Source: Ophiura sarsii
Lineage: Eukaryota; Echinodermata; Ophiuroidea; Amphilepidida; Ophiuridae
NCBI GenBank assembly: GCA_035610835.1
Contig: CM069448.1
Location: forward strand, 6,077,607-6,141,606
Direction of reading: 5' to 3'
Length of the DNA stretch: 64,000 nucleotides
Notes under the pieces: generated by a model
The model's database searches: none
Told to the model about the DNA's origin: nothing
The model's input: only the letters and a program-made list of their open reading frames with translations
In this document: in pieces, positions 35,971 through 47,669 of the stretch
Layout of the letters: each line of letters starts with the position of its first letter
Numbering within the stretch: position 1 is the stretch's first letter
Position numbers and translations under genes: made by a program

Positions 35971-36059
35971 TTAGCCCGGTAATTTGAGCTGGCCTTCCCG
36001 GTCATAGCCGTCTGGGGGCACTATTTCCCTGACCCGGGAGATACGCTACTGAACATTAG

Positions 36060-36570
36060 ATAATACAATAATGCTCTGCAGAGGAGGATCGTTTGCTATT
36101 GAATGGACCGAGAGTTATGAAACATCATATTATCGAAACTAGAAGGTTTAATGCACATACACCACGAACGCTCATGACAAATATCTGCACTACAGTAAAG
36201 AGCAGTAAACTGGTCTGCAGAACGTCAACGTTGAGCGTAACATTTTTTTAACATACAGAACAGTCCTCAACTCTTGTTCCACTTGGTAAGCAATAACAAA
36301 ACCTGTAGGAAGAGACTCGCACTTTTTATGGTCAAAATAACACGCATCTTTTCGACTCCAACTTCATAACCATCTCATAACGAGAGAATATGGACGTTAC
36401 CATACAACATGTTGGGCTTTAGTTTGATCAGGTGCATATTGCCAAAGTCCTTACAGCAGCTGTAGAGAAGGACGCTCACTGGCACGCATGGTGGTGTAAT
36501 GGGGATCACTTATTTCATAGGTGTTGGATGTATTTTAATTATTCTTTATAAACGTGTGCCGTCGCCTTAA
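36060..36570. other. No recognisable feature
   Basis: Unassigned sequence; ends in the perfect palindrome CGCCTTAAGGCG near 36565. Confidence 0.3.
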
Positions 36571-36599
36571 GGCGGTTCACCTTTCGTTAGACTATTCAT

Positions 36600-36670
36600 T
36601 TATAAATTGATGCGCGGGGCGATTACATGACTTGCTTTTAGCCAATCGCGCGTTAGTCGCCATCTTGTTA
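36600..36670 (+). promoter_or_regulatory. Candidate promoter-like segment
   Basis: A CpG-bearing stretch contains TATAAATT (36601), CCAAT (36642) and CGCCATCTTG (36658-36667), the complement of a YY1-type CAAGATGGCG site. In animals YY1 sites often lie at or just after transcription starts. The arrangement is suggestive only; the same ATGGCG words also occur in transposons of this window. Confidence 0.25.
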
Positions 36671-36781
36671 ATGTTGGGTGATGATTTGAACGCTGCGGCT
36701 GTGTTGGAAGAACAAGATAAGCTGGTGATAAAGCTCCAGAATCCTTCGAAAATCGGGCGAAATGGTAGGCATCATTGTAGG
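36671..36781 (+). CDS. Possible first coding exon of an unknown host gene (partial)
   Basis: ATG at 36671 opens 37 codons beginning MLGDDLNAAAVLEEQDKLVI and followed by basic, polar residues. The segment ends in AGG|GTAAGT at 36781/36782, a consensus 5' splice site. It is more GC- and CpG-rich than its surroundings and has a promoter-like segment just upstream. I recognise no domain, and the start and donor are chosen from sequence alone. It could be chance: no acceptor-bounded partner exon was identified downstream. The frame without splicing runs on to a stop at 36812-36814. Confidence 0.25.
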
Positions 36782-36789
36782 GTAAGTAC

Positions 36790-37700
36790 AGTAGTTATGT
36801 ATAGGAGCTATTAGCATCAAAGATTGAGATAGATTTCGAGATTTGGGTGGAGTTTGACAGATTTTTCTGATCGAGTCGCGATGGAATATTATAAAATGAT
36901 TCCCATTCACTTTACATGTCACAGCAGAAATACAATTCAATGTGTAATATTTAGAGAGTTTTTGTAGATTAAGTAGTAGCAGGCTATTTAATAGATTGTA
37001 GTCTGTTCATGGTGCGTTTTAAAAGTGGGGTGTTGTGTAGGCCTAGGTGCATAAATTGTTTACACATGCAGAAATGGTGGATATAATGCCTTGTACATGT
37101 TAGGCCTACTAGGATGTCTTCTATTTTTACACAATATGTAGAATTGGTAAAAATGTAATCATCGTGTATGATGCGGAGTCAGGATAATATCAACAGTAGC
37201 GTGGTATGTTGTGTATATTATAATGATAGGCAATTGTACATGTACAATCGTTTGGTAGCAGAGAGGAGATAAGCAAAGTCACCTTATAGTGATCACCCTT
37301 ATATATAGGTAGGTAGTTATGCTTTAATTATGATTTTATTATTGTATGCGTGAGTACGTTTTATAAAATATTCGATACGAACGTGTAGATTAAGATGATC
37401 AGAAAGTGCGTTGTTTAAAAATGAGTCATACTAGCGAGTTCATTCGTCGATAAGTCAAGATAATGCTAATAACTTAAACAATTGGTATTGTCATGCCAAA
37501 TAGTAGTAAATACCGGTGATGGATAGTACATAGTGTAGCTGAATTTCCAGTAATAATTAATGATGGAAAATACTTATAAATTGAATGTTAAGTCATTGAA
37601 TGAGTTTATTATCTGAGATTATTATAGTTACATCACTAGTTCGTGTAATACGTAGGCCTATATTGTTATTATTATATTTATGTCATAGTAAAATTCAACG
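36790..37700. other. No supported feature
   Basis: AT-rich, possibly intronic if the exon at 36671 is real; no exon-like block or repeat recognised. Confidence 0.3.
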
Positions 37701-37734
37701 AGTGCGATGTTGATGATCGATGGGCGTGGGTTGA

Positions 37735-37902
37735 GTGAAGAGAAGTGCAGTGAAGATAAGTGCAGTGAAGAGAAGTGCAGTGAAGAGGAGTGCAGTGCAG
37801 AGGAGTGCAGTGAAGAGAAGTGCAGTGAAGAGAAGTGCAGTGAAGAGAAGTGCAGTGAAGAGAAGTGCAGTGAAGAGAAGTGCAGTGAAGAGAAGTGCAG
37901 TT
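37735..37902 (+). repeat. 15-bp minisatellite, about 11 units
   Basis: The unit AGAAGTGCAGTGAAG is repeated about 11 times with a few A/G substitutions (AGGAG, ATAAG). Since 15 is a multiple of three, four long frames on both strands stay open; all are repeat artefacts. Confidence 0.95.
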
Positions 37903-37973
37903 CAATATTTGTTTTTATTCTGTTTTCTTCGAGCATAAATGTTATAATGAAATATCAAAATAAAATATCTTAA

Positions 37974-38340
37974 AGGCATATTATGTGATCTTTTCCAAGA
38001 AGCGCCCTCTATCATTGATTTTTACTATTAAAGCAGATTTTCTTGCAGATTTGCATTTTTGATCATAAATCATAAAGATCTTCCAGTTACAAATCGATAC
38101 GATTCCTAATTACTTTAAAATCATGGTTTGAAAAATAGATTGTACCGCTACGGTACAATCTATTTTTCAAATTTTACTCTAAATTCACTCTAAAACCATG
38201 ATTTTGAGGTAATTAGGAATCGTATCGCTCTGTAACTTCGAATATATTTATGATTTATGATCAGAAAAGTAAATCTGCAAGAAAATCTTGTTTTTACGAG
38301 GATTGAGGGCGTCCCTTGGAAAAGATCACATAATATACCT
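37974..38340. mobile_element. Foldback MITE, 367 bp, TTAA-type left flank
   Basis: AGGCATATTATGTGATCTTT continuing TCCAAG is inverted at 38340 (CTTGG, AAAAGATCACATAATATACC, T). The arms pair over about 180 bp and close in a perfect 45-nt palindrome at 38127-38171 around CTA. TTAA precedes the left end (37970-37973) but the right flank is TGCG, so the duplication is lost or the right end is altered. No coding capacity. Confidence 0.85.
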
Positions 38341-38344
38341 TGCG

Positions 38345-39000
38345 AAGGTCATTTTTGACCAATAAGATAATTAATTAGTCACCTAATTAATGAATTAAGC
38401 CTTTTGTTTTAAAACATGTCAAACCTGACTGTTAAAATGTATGGCCTTGGTTAAAACGTAGACAATTATTTTCTGAGCATGATTCATCAAAAAATATCAT
38501 TCCCTTTCTTAAAATAAAGACCCCAGAGGCAAAAGACTACTTAATTTTGCGATTTATTTAATTTCGCGAATATATTGCAGGCTCAAAGTCGCGAAAATAA
38601 ATATCACAAATTTTGCAATTTATATTTTATGATAAGTGGTAACGATTTTGACTTGATTAAATTATGTAACCACCTTACTGAACACGCAGAAGTAGTTTTT
38701 CAATTCACAAAAATAAAAATATTAACCAATGGTTCGGCAATATGTTTCCAGATTCGGAATCATTTCACAAGTTGCCCTTTTTTTGGCAGTTTGCCCTGAC
38801 TGATAATGTCGCGCGAACAATTGGATTATTTGCGCGCAGTCAGATTAATCAAATATTTCTTGCCAATTTGGAAATGATTAAACTATAGCTATCTCCCCTT
38901 CTAGCAACTTCAATTAAGTTGACGTATTAACCCCTGATGACATTGACGTTGATAAATACCTTAGGGAACAACAATTCTTCATTTTCTTTGCATTTCCAGT
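38345..39000. other. No supported feature
   Basis: AT-rich sequence; a 74-codon frame at 38575 has no recognisable motif. Confidence 0.3.
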
Positions 39001-39002
39001 AT

Positions 39003-39400
39003 AGAATTCGCGACTCGCCCACGATGATCTTGTAACATTGCCAAAGGTGAGCTCCTATCTGACGTTCACAAAGTAATAACACGGATAATATACAACATCT
39101 CCTAAATTAACAAGTTTAAATTTAAAGTACTTGTGTAAAATGGATGTTGTTTACGGTTGGTTAAACATAATTCGCTGTCTATTAATGTTCACCTTTATTA
39201 TACGGATACTTGTTTCCGTGGAAACAACGATTTAGAAATGTAGCATGAAATCATGATCGATTTTTAATGTTGTAAAAGAAGCATCGGTGTAAGCGCCCTA
39301 ACATAACCTAAGGCTATTCCGTTCACCCAGGATGACGTTTTCTGAATAAAATATTTATTCATAGACATGCCTGAGGTCTTACTTATTCACACGTCATTAT
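39003..39400. repeat. Dispersed repeat modules c and d, copy 3
   Basis: CGACTCGCCCACGATGATCT, TGTAACATTGCC match 42185-42215 (CTACTCGCCCACAATGATCT). AAAAGAAGCATCGGTG...CCCTAACATAACCTAAGGCT then ATTCCG matches 42373-42421. Both modules keep the same order and similar spacing in the two places. Confidence 0.7.
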
Positions 39401-39409
39401 GTAATGCGC

Positions 39410-40410
39410 GCACATGTTCCCTAATGTCTATGATCTACTTATGTCACGCCTTAACGTCGAGTAGATTAGACGAGATGTCAGACAGATGAATAATTAGGAT
39501 TTAATTCATATTCCTTTTGAACCTTATTTCAGAGCTAGTTATGTTAACAAGAGCTAGTTAAGCCAATCGTTTCGTAGTCGATACGTATTTGAGAAGATAC
39601 ATGTACAAGAAGAGTATCGAAACTAATTTAAAACAGAATAACTAGGGGAGGGGGTCGGTTTATCGGTCGTTAAATCACATAACTGGAATGCAGACAACTT
39701 GCATGCACAAATAATTAATAAGCTTACTCCTGAGGCGAGGATCCGCGGTCCATACACACAGGCTTTAATTCCGTTGAACCAAGGATCTAAAAGAAATGTT
39801 TATCAAACCGTAAAGGTTGTCAATCTTATAGCCTTCTTATCCTTCAAATTGGGGAAGAATCTCTTCCAGATCCAGCCCACAATTTGAAGAAATTGTTTTA
39901 ATTTCTCCGACGAATCCATAACGATGCAGGCCAACAAATTTCACGTGTAAATACACATACCGCAAAATTACACCGTGCGGGGAAATCTCGTTATATTTGT
40001 ACCAAGCATGCGCCACAAAAAGCCCAACGGTGCGTAAATGGTTACCGTTCAGATAAACGAATATTAATTTTTACCAAGAACGGGGTACACGTAAGATGCA
40101 TCAAAAATTAACCCGTCGATCATTTTACAGCTTTACCACTCGATGGGGTGTTGACAAAATTGAAGTTGTACCCAACTTTGTGACCCCGCGCCATATACCC
40201 CGCTAAAAGTACCCCGTTGTTTGGCCCATTTTTGCTGTGTACTCGTTAGGCATGTTAAGAGTAAAGTTCACTCTCCCAAAAGAGCTAGCAAATTCACTCT
40301 TTTGTGTTTTTTGGGACACACTATACAAGTATTAAGGTATACGCAGTGATAGATTCACGTATAGAAAGCCATTAAAGAGCTTCCACCGGCAAGTTGTACG
40401 TCCATACGTC
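39410..40410. other. No supported feature
   Basis: Includes a 62-codon frame without motif and, at 40310-40330, a solo mariner-like end (GGGACACACTATA). Confidence 0.3.
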
Positions 40411-40419
40411 AGACTATTG

Positions 40420-40600
40420 CGTTAACACTGAACACATTGCAGGGAATGCGTAAAGTGATCTTACAGCATTAATTGTCAATGCAATTTATACACAAAATGA
40501 GTGATACACTAGACTCAGTTGAAAATGAACAAACCGGATTTCTAAACCGAGTCAAACTAAACATTTACCGAGAACGATTTGTCTTTATGAATTGGAATAA
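40420..40600. repeat. Dispersed repeat module e, third copy
   Basis: AAATGAGTGATACACTAGAC, GAAAATGAACAAACCGGATT and TCTAAACC...AAACATTTACC match the direct repeats at 5617-6390, more diverged than those two are from each other. Confidence 0.6.
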
Positions 40601-41139
40601 GATTGCGTACAATTTTGAAAAACTCGTCGGACAAAATAAACTCGAAACGCTTGTATTTGTAACCCTTTTGGGTTAGTTCTTCCAATACATAGGATACATT
40701 TTAAAGCTGGTAGGGATGAATATTTGGTTTTGGCTGCTGCAAATATACTTATATCATATCGATTCAATTATGAATATTGCCAAGCAAGATACCTCGAGGT
40801 CTTCTAGATATCGTAAGGTCATCTGAAAATAATTTGTGCGTATGTATAGGTTAGAGTTTTACTTAACTCATAAATAATTGCGTTTTTATGATCGATAGGG
40901 TTTCTTTTCACTTTCATATTTTATCATTGTTTACTAAACTCGTAATATTTTCTGAATTATGCGTGCGTTAATTAATCAATTATATATCACAAGACCGCAA
41001 TACTATAAAGGAAAAAATGCTATACATAATAATCACTATAGTAAGTAAACCAAATTGACTACAAAAACCATCGCTAATTAACTATCATTCAAAGATACTA
41101 ATATTGTTACTTACCGGTTTAATACTCCTTTATATTTAT

Positions 41140-41400
41140 TTAATCCAATCAAAATGTACGCTATGTCCACTCAATGGCAAGTTTGAAGAGAAACGTCTTT
41201 ATATGAGCTATATCTAACGTCCAGTGTCTTCTGTAGTATCACATTAACTTGCGCCAGTGTATCATGCTAACTTACTGCGCATGACAAAACCATCGTCGTA
41301 GAAAGTTCGCATGCTCAGTATAGATCTGTTGCACTCTCATAATTACAGATAATTATTGAAGTAACCGAGTTGTGAATTAGATTTCATTGTGAGATAGCCG
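41140..41400. repeat. Dispersed repeat module f, copy 2
   Basis: TCTTTATATGAGCTATATCT, AACGTCCAGTGTCTTCT, ACTTACTGCGCATG and GATCTGTTGCACTCTCATAA match 8420-8600 in order. Confidence 0.65.
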
Positions 41401-41816
41401 GATGATTGTTGGGAGAGAGTGGTCGGATAGAATTGAATGTTATTCATTGATATTTTAGTGATCGTGGTAAAGGGCTATACACAACGTCACGTCAATGTGC
41501 CGTTTAGTCAGATAGCTTTTATATTCAATAAATTATATCCAGTACTTCTAAAGACATGTTAATTGGGATATGCATGAGTACAAAATGTTTGAGAATTCAG
41601 CCATGCATGCAAAAGTTATCAGTATTTGCCTGAATTTTAATGGTTTAACAGTCAGATATCAATAGTCTTAACGGCATCACATTCGGAAACGAACTGATTT
41701 TCTATGTTGGCGTCAGTTTCATCATTGCTGTTACTGCAGAGAGGTGTCAATGACCGAAAAGACATCTAAACTCAAATATATCACTAGACACATTGGGCTA
41801 TTCCAGAAAAAACTAC

Positions 41817-41842
41817 CCCCCCCCCCCCCCCCCCCCCCCCCC
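41817..41842 (+). repeat. Poly-C run, about 26 bases
   Basis: Uninterrupted C tract following AAAAAACTA and preceding TATAGAGG. It lies between modules f and g, the relative position of the poly-C R1 repeat in other copies. Confidence 0.9.
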
Positions 41843-41884
41843 TATAGAGGATTTATGATTTCAAAAAAACCTTTTATCGAAAAT

Positions 41885-42480
41885 ACCTTGGGAATGATTT
41901 GCAGAATGTCAAGTGCATCTTGTATCATCATTTCATACCTATCATTTTATTACGTCTATGCAGACCGAAGATAACAACACCCGTCATATCTTCAATGACG
42001 TGCGAAGCTGAATCCGCCTCGTTTAAATTCAGTACCCCCTCATGTCATTCAATGTCAATGAAAATGTTCACTAATATACCGTCTATAATTGAAATGTCGC
42101 GCTTGCCATTAGAATCCGTAAGTGACGCGGCGGTTATCGTTATCGAATAGTATTATTTGAATACGAGTAAACTTGTAATATTCGCTACTCGCCCACAATG
42201 ATCTTGTTACATTAGCGCAAGCGAGATCCTGCCTGAGGTCACACAATAATATCACGGATATTGTACTCAAGAGGTGCAAGAATACCCAGAATACTCGAAA
42301 GGTTCACTTGTTTCTGTAGAAACTTTTATCAGAATTCAAAGATTAAGTTAAGTACCCTGAAGTCATTATCGATAAAAGAAGCAGCGGGATGTGCACCCTA
42401 ACGTAACCTAAGGCTTTTCCGATCACCTAGGCCGACGTTTTCTTAACATTAATCCATAGAGATGTCTTTGGTCTCGCTTA
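41885..42480. repeat. Dispersed repeat modules g, c and d, copy 4
   Basis: Module g (41905-42130), c (42180-42260) and d (42325-42480) follow one another without large insertions and match 33060-33400 and 39003-39400. This is the most compact copy and gives the likely original order g-c-d. Confidence 0.65.
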
Positions 42481-42750
42481 TTAAAATTGTGCCTTGGCGT
42501 AACTATGCCCACACAAGTCGGTCCGAGGCAAATTAACCATTTAAAATCACGTCAGGAATTTCATTTCGGTTCAATGACTATCTGTGGTTCAATATGACCA
42601 TTTATGCCCAGTGTCCACGCATTGTACAATTATAGGTCAATACATGCATAGAAATGGATTGTTTCGAGATAAATTGGAAAATCGATGCGAGCGCGCAAAT
42701 GTTGATGTGTGATAATGGCACGACCCCGCGAGATTGTGCTGTTGAGAGCA

Positions 42751-43368
42751 TATGTGACCTGGCACGACAAAAAAGTCGCTGGGGCCGATTTAAGTTATGA
42801 ACTGAAATAGTCGATTTGACAAGGGGAGGTCGAAAATGAGATATTTTCATTTTCGGAAAGATAAACTTTTAATGTATCAATTTCCGAAGTATTAAGAAAA
42901 TATTTTGAGTCTAAATATATTTTTAAAGGCATTTTATTCTTACATCTCAAGAAATGAACGCAAAGAGAGGACAAATGTATCGAAATGTATCGAAATTACC
43001 TTGTTTACATCGTCATTTCCACGGGCTTAAAATAGTATCCCCTATGGCAAATGTAAATTCCCAAATGAACCAATGACAGGCCGTTTAATAAGATGTCTTT
43101 GGCATAAGCAATCTTTCGATTAAGTGTTGACAGAATATTTTGCAGAGCCAAGTGACGATAAGCTTCACTGACTTTGAAGGCCTTTTTCTCCTATTCAATA
43201 ATTCAGCGGTGATTAACTTCAATTTCTCATAATTTCACTTTGGAAGGAACTATTATAACAACTTTGGTGTCATTTTTAACCTGGATATCTACTTTCTGAA
43301 AATGTGAAAAATCATTTTTAAATTTTTTTTTGCTACTTTATTCTCATTTTGTGGTGCCAGGTCACATA
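42751..43368. mobile_element. MITE with TATGTGACCTGGCAC termini, 618 bp
   Basis: TATGTGACCTGGCACGACAA at 42751 and its complement (TTGTGGTGCCAGGTCACATA) ending at 43368 form TIRs of about 22 bp. TA at each end may be the target duplication. No transposase; interior AT-rich. Confidence 0.75.
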
Positions 43369-43374
43369 TCAACA

Positions 43375-45510
43375 TTTACATATGATCATTGATTTTTCTA
43401 ATGTTTCGAGAAACACCACTTACGTATGCATTAACCTAGTTCATACACGACAATACAAAACAAAATTTACGATTTTTAATCTCTTTATAGTATTAAGGAA
43501 TAAAAGCATGTGAACAAGTTTTATATCACCCGCAGAATAAATTAATGAACCCGTGCTGCGTGAACAACAATTTAAAAAACAAAGCACGTGGCTTCCAATG
43601 CACTCCGCGTATTTTAGTTTCCTGCTTTTTGATTTCTTGGTAACCACTAGAGTGTATGAATATACGTCAAAGGCTAAAGTATTCAATATTGGTGTCATCG
43701 TACGGATCAACCTTATATTTTACGCGGCGTCTCATTATACGCATTACTAGTTTATATTCATCGTATTACATAGCGTACATTTGCAATCTATAGACAAGAC
43801 AACAAACACCAGTCTCAATTACTATCAATGTCGGTTGAATCGACCTACTTTGTAATGAAACACAATTAGGTATATATATTGACACTCCAACCCAGCCAGG
43901 CACACTGCTACACGTTTTTTATAATTGCACTCGGATAGATAAAGACTAGTGTTTTATCAGATTTGGAGTCAGGTATATATAGGTACATGTATAATATTGA
44001 GGAACGGTTACGTTATATTGAGAGTTAGACAATTCAATTTACATCCTTTGTAATATATAGGTCTAATGCAGAGTTCCTAGTCTTTGACATGTCACAGACT
44101 GGTAACCTTTCTACCCATATGTTCCAGACAAAATCAGGTTCTCTACTAAGAACCATGGAACTCCAAAACCAATGGGACGAATGCGGATGGAATCAAATTC
44201 CAATCAATTAACACCATTCATTTCAAAAAAAACTTACGGTCCGTTGATCACCGGGGTTGATCAGGAGAATGTAGTATCAAAAAGAGTAGCAACATTTCCT
44301 CTCTTTTATTGGAGTTAATCAATTGTTTCATATGCAGAGAACCTCAATTTGTGATTGGACCGTTGACAGACGCCGCTGCAATGGTTAGTAGGTTGCGTTC
44401 AGATTTTGGTTTGAAATTTGCCCAGATGTAAACAAGCTGGCGATGACTAGACGCTAGAAATACAATTCTTCCCTGAAGTCAATTAATAATTAATTAATAA
44501 TGAACTGTATAATTGCTCTGTAGACTTCATTTCTGGAACTATAATATAATCTAGTGAAGTAGAGACGTTAGTTATCTGCGTAGTCAAGTAAACTCTACTA
44601 ATAAAGACTTAAGTATTGACATTGCAAAGAAGAAATTGTCGTCGTGTCGAAGCTGCCGAATTTGATATCTGCATCTACATCGAAAGCACCAGTTTTCCAT
44701 ACATAATTTGTCACGTAATCCAATAATAATTTTAAAAAATATCGAAAAGTACAGGCTGTTCTGATTGTCTGTCCTATAAAGTGTTTCTGTAATGAGGCTG
44801 AATTTACGGGTTTACATATAACTCAAATGTTATAAAACTTTGTCGAATTTAAGCCAATATTGATTAACTGTTACTACGAGATATCAAATATATAGCTCTA
44901 ACACACTGTTAACGTTTTGAGTTGATTTTATCTACGCGTATGGTTGAAAGCAAAAAATGTTGCGGTTTTTTTATGATACACTCTGTAAATAAACTAGCAG
45001 ACAATACAACGTATTACGAGTATGAAAAGACTTGGTGTCGCGACAGCAATTAACGATGATAAAGTAGCATTTTGAGACCAACGTGACTAATAACCTTAGA
45101 TTGAATAAATGCAACTGATGATAATAAATGGCCGTATAATGTCATTGAAAGGTAAATCTTTAGAACTAACTCTCGGTGTCTAATGGCACGTTTCAATATG
45201 ACGTCCGTAAATTAGTACCGGAGCTACGAAGTCAATTCGAAGGGCTTCAGAGAATAAGTGACCTTTAATCCTAGACTTTTACGTTGACCCGTAGATAGAC
45301 TAACATAAATACAAGTGAACAGCGCATTTGCAATTATTGTAGGTACACGCAAATAAAGCCAGATGAAACCTTTACCACCATGAGAGATATATCCATGTAG
45401 AACGCCATTACGGAACCTCCATCGCAGAAATAAGTGAGCTGTGAATGTACTATACTTTAATACACTTCTCATAGAGCTGTGGCCTTCATTATCCATTGTT
45501 CTTCACGTCG
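43375..45510. other. Unassigned, with module h copy 2 at 43755-43870
   Basis: CAATCTATAGACAAGACAAC, ACACCAGTCTCAATTAC and TATCAATGTCGGTTGAAT match 4860-4930. The remaining sequence shows no gene or repeat I can identify, apart from ATAATAATT-rich patches and a solo TACACTCTGTAAA near 44980. Confidence 0.4.
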
Positions 45511-45519
45511 ATTTCTTTT

Positions 45520-47180
45520 TTTATTCCTTCTTGACAGCTGATATAAACATAGTATTGTCACTTACTCAGTGACCTTAAGCTACATATGTTTTTTGTTCAC
45601 ATGTTTATATAGTGACAAATATATAACTTATCCGTTAATCAGTGCAGAGACTTTGCCATTTATGCCATCTTTCCAGAAATGTATTCAAATCTGAATTACA
45701 TGTGGCTTGGTATTTTAGAATATTGTAATAATACTTAATTTCGTGATTGAAAGTGTCTAAATCTTGCTGTATTTCTGTCATCTTTGCTCTATAAAATATG
45801 GAATTTCGCCATTGTCATTATCAATGTTAGGGTGAAATCCAAAATTGATCCAAAAAGTATTGTTAATAGATTCATATTCAAGTCCACATTTGTTTGACCT
45901 TTAACCCACCTTTTAAAGATATTCCAGAATGATTTTGAGATTTGACAAGTTATGAAAAGATGCGTAATTGTTTCTGAGTTTTTTTTACAAAAAGTGCATA
46001 AGTCATTTCCTCTAATACTACATTTTAGCAAAAGACTATTCGTTCCTAAAGTACTTTGATTGATTCTATATTGGCACCATCTATACTTTGTTTCATCAGA
46101 AAACTTAAAATGTAAAAGACATATTTTTCCACTCCCTATTTTCTATACCAAAGTTTAATTGCCACTTATTAATGAATTGTTTCATTTTCTTTTATTCTAT
46201 AAGACTTTGTAGAATAAAGTACAACCTTTTCGCCGTTTGAACAGTAGTTCCACGTTACTAGGTCTAAAAGGTGATACTAGTTTTGACGTCAATTTAATTG
46301 ACTGATATTGAAGTTTGACTGAATTGCTCTTACAATACCATTATACTCTTCAAACTCGTCTTTTGACATAAAAGTCCCATTATCTTTCAGTAAATCATTT
46401 ATAAAAATAACACCCTTTTCCTTCCAATGAGCATAGTTTATCAATTTACCTCCAATCTTTATTTTATCATTCCACCACAAGTATTGCGCGATTGTTGCAT
46501 TAAAATGGAATAAACCTGTACAACAAATATCGTCTTTTTGGGCATATAACATAATCTATACAATTTTATCCAACTTTTTCATCTTGTAAAACCCTTCGAA
46601 TCCAATTTATTTTCAATGCATTTATATGAGATTCCACATCTGGCATTTTAACACCCCCGTTCTCATACTTTTGCTTGCCAACCCATACATATTTAAAAAT
46701 TATATCATTAACCGTTTTTATGAAGTCTTTGTTCGGGTTTGGAAGCATTTGAGCAATATAACTTAACTTAGGTAGAACCAACTCGACCCAAAACAGTTAG
46801 ATTCCTTTGTTTCCAAATTAAAATAATGTTTTCATCAATTTAAGTGACTTATCATAGTTCTGTTCCACCATTTGTGTCAAATCAGTATTAAAAGAATTTC
46901 CTAAAAAAAGATCAAAATTTCCATCAAAATTCCAGGATATCTTGACATTTTCACACATTTTTACAATTCTGTTTTGATATGACCCAATCCATACTGCTAC
47001 TGTGTTATCCTTAAACCAAACATCTCACGGAAATTTTTCAAAGTATCAAATGTGCTTTTTAGTGACCTTTATCTAATATTGAAGTTGTACATGTATCATC
47101 TGCGTATTGTGTTATTTTAAAATTCTTGTCTTTTATCTTGATCCCTTTTATGTTTTGATTTCCTCTAATCACGATTACAT
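45520..47180 (-). pseudogene. Decayed L1/Tx1-type LINE copy, 3' part of ORF2
   Basis: The minus strand is colinear with the better-preserved element at 57355-59190: from the 3' tail word CTTGACAGCTGATATAAACA up through the zinc-knuckle region and the end of the reverse transcriptase. Frames of 71-87 codons persist (45789-46031, 46289-46552, 46566-46781), including LCTFCKKNSETITHLFITC, the C-x2-C-x8-H-x4-C knuckle. Multiple frameshifts and an internal deletion of roughly 115 bp near 46490 compared with the other copy show it is dead. The 5' side stops at about 47175. Confidence 0.85.
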
Positions 47181-47189
47181 AGATATGAT

Positions 47190-47640
47190 CATAAATTGGG
47201 GATTTCTATCATACAATTCATTATCAATTCATGCATTATTTACTCAATGATACATTTATGACCAACTTATTTTGAAATATTTTAAATCTATACACAATGA
47301 TTCATGTAAAATTGTAGAAATAATTTCAAACAATTAGTCAACCAAACAATCAATCAAATTAATTAATTAATTAATTATTTAACATGAAATCAAATACTAT
47401 TGAAATAAACGAAAAAAATATTAAATAAATGAATAAACACATACCTATTTATATAGATGAATTAATGAATAAATAAGATTATTAATAAATTAATAAATAC
47501 ATTAAAAGTAGAAGCATGTAGACTGATATTAAAAGTAAATACAAATGACGTATACAAAATAATAATACTTACACATTAAATAAATAGATACTAAAGTATG
47601 TAATAAATACTAAATATATTGAATGATTTTATTAAGTCAC
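47190..47640. repeat. AT-rich (TTAA/AATTAATTA)-type low-complexity region
   Basis: Long stretches of AATTAATTAATTAA, AAATAAATGAATAAA and TTAATAAATTAATAAAT. A similar block is at 56640-56830 on the other LINE copy's 3' side. Confidence 0.5.
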
Positions 47641-47669
47641 CATCATGGTTTTTAACAAAAATCATAAGG

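Larger units (their letters stand above)
34024..36051. mobile_element. hAT-like element with 8-bp TSD AACATTAG
   Basis: AACATTAG at 34016-34023 and 36052-36059 is an exact 8-bp target-site duplication. The ends are CAGTGGCGTATCTGGGGTCC and, on the other strand, CAGTAGCGTATCTCCCGGGT. CAGTGGCGTA-type termini plus an 8-bp duplication are characteristic of hAT transposons. The 2.0-kb interior has no transposase: it is filled by a CCAATATTGG-rich TIR element, long G runs at about 35519-35562 and a polypyrimidine tract at 35790-35970. It is non-autonomous and carries a nested insertion. Confidence 0.9.

Noticed and set aside
37658..37973. Four long frames with repeated SEEKC, SAVKR or HFSSL units
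   Set aside because: A 15-bp minisatellite keeps every frame open; it is a tandem repeat, not a repeat protein.
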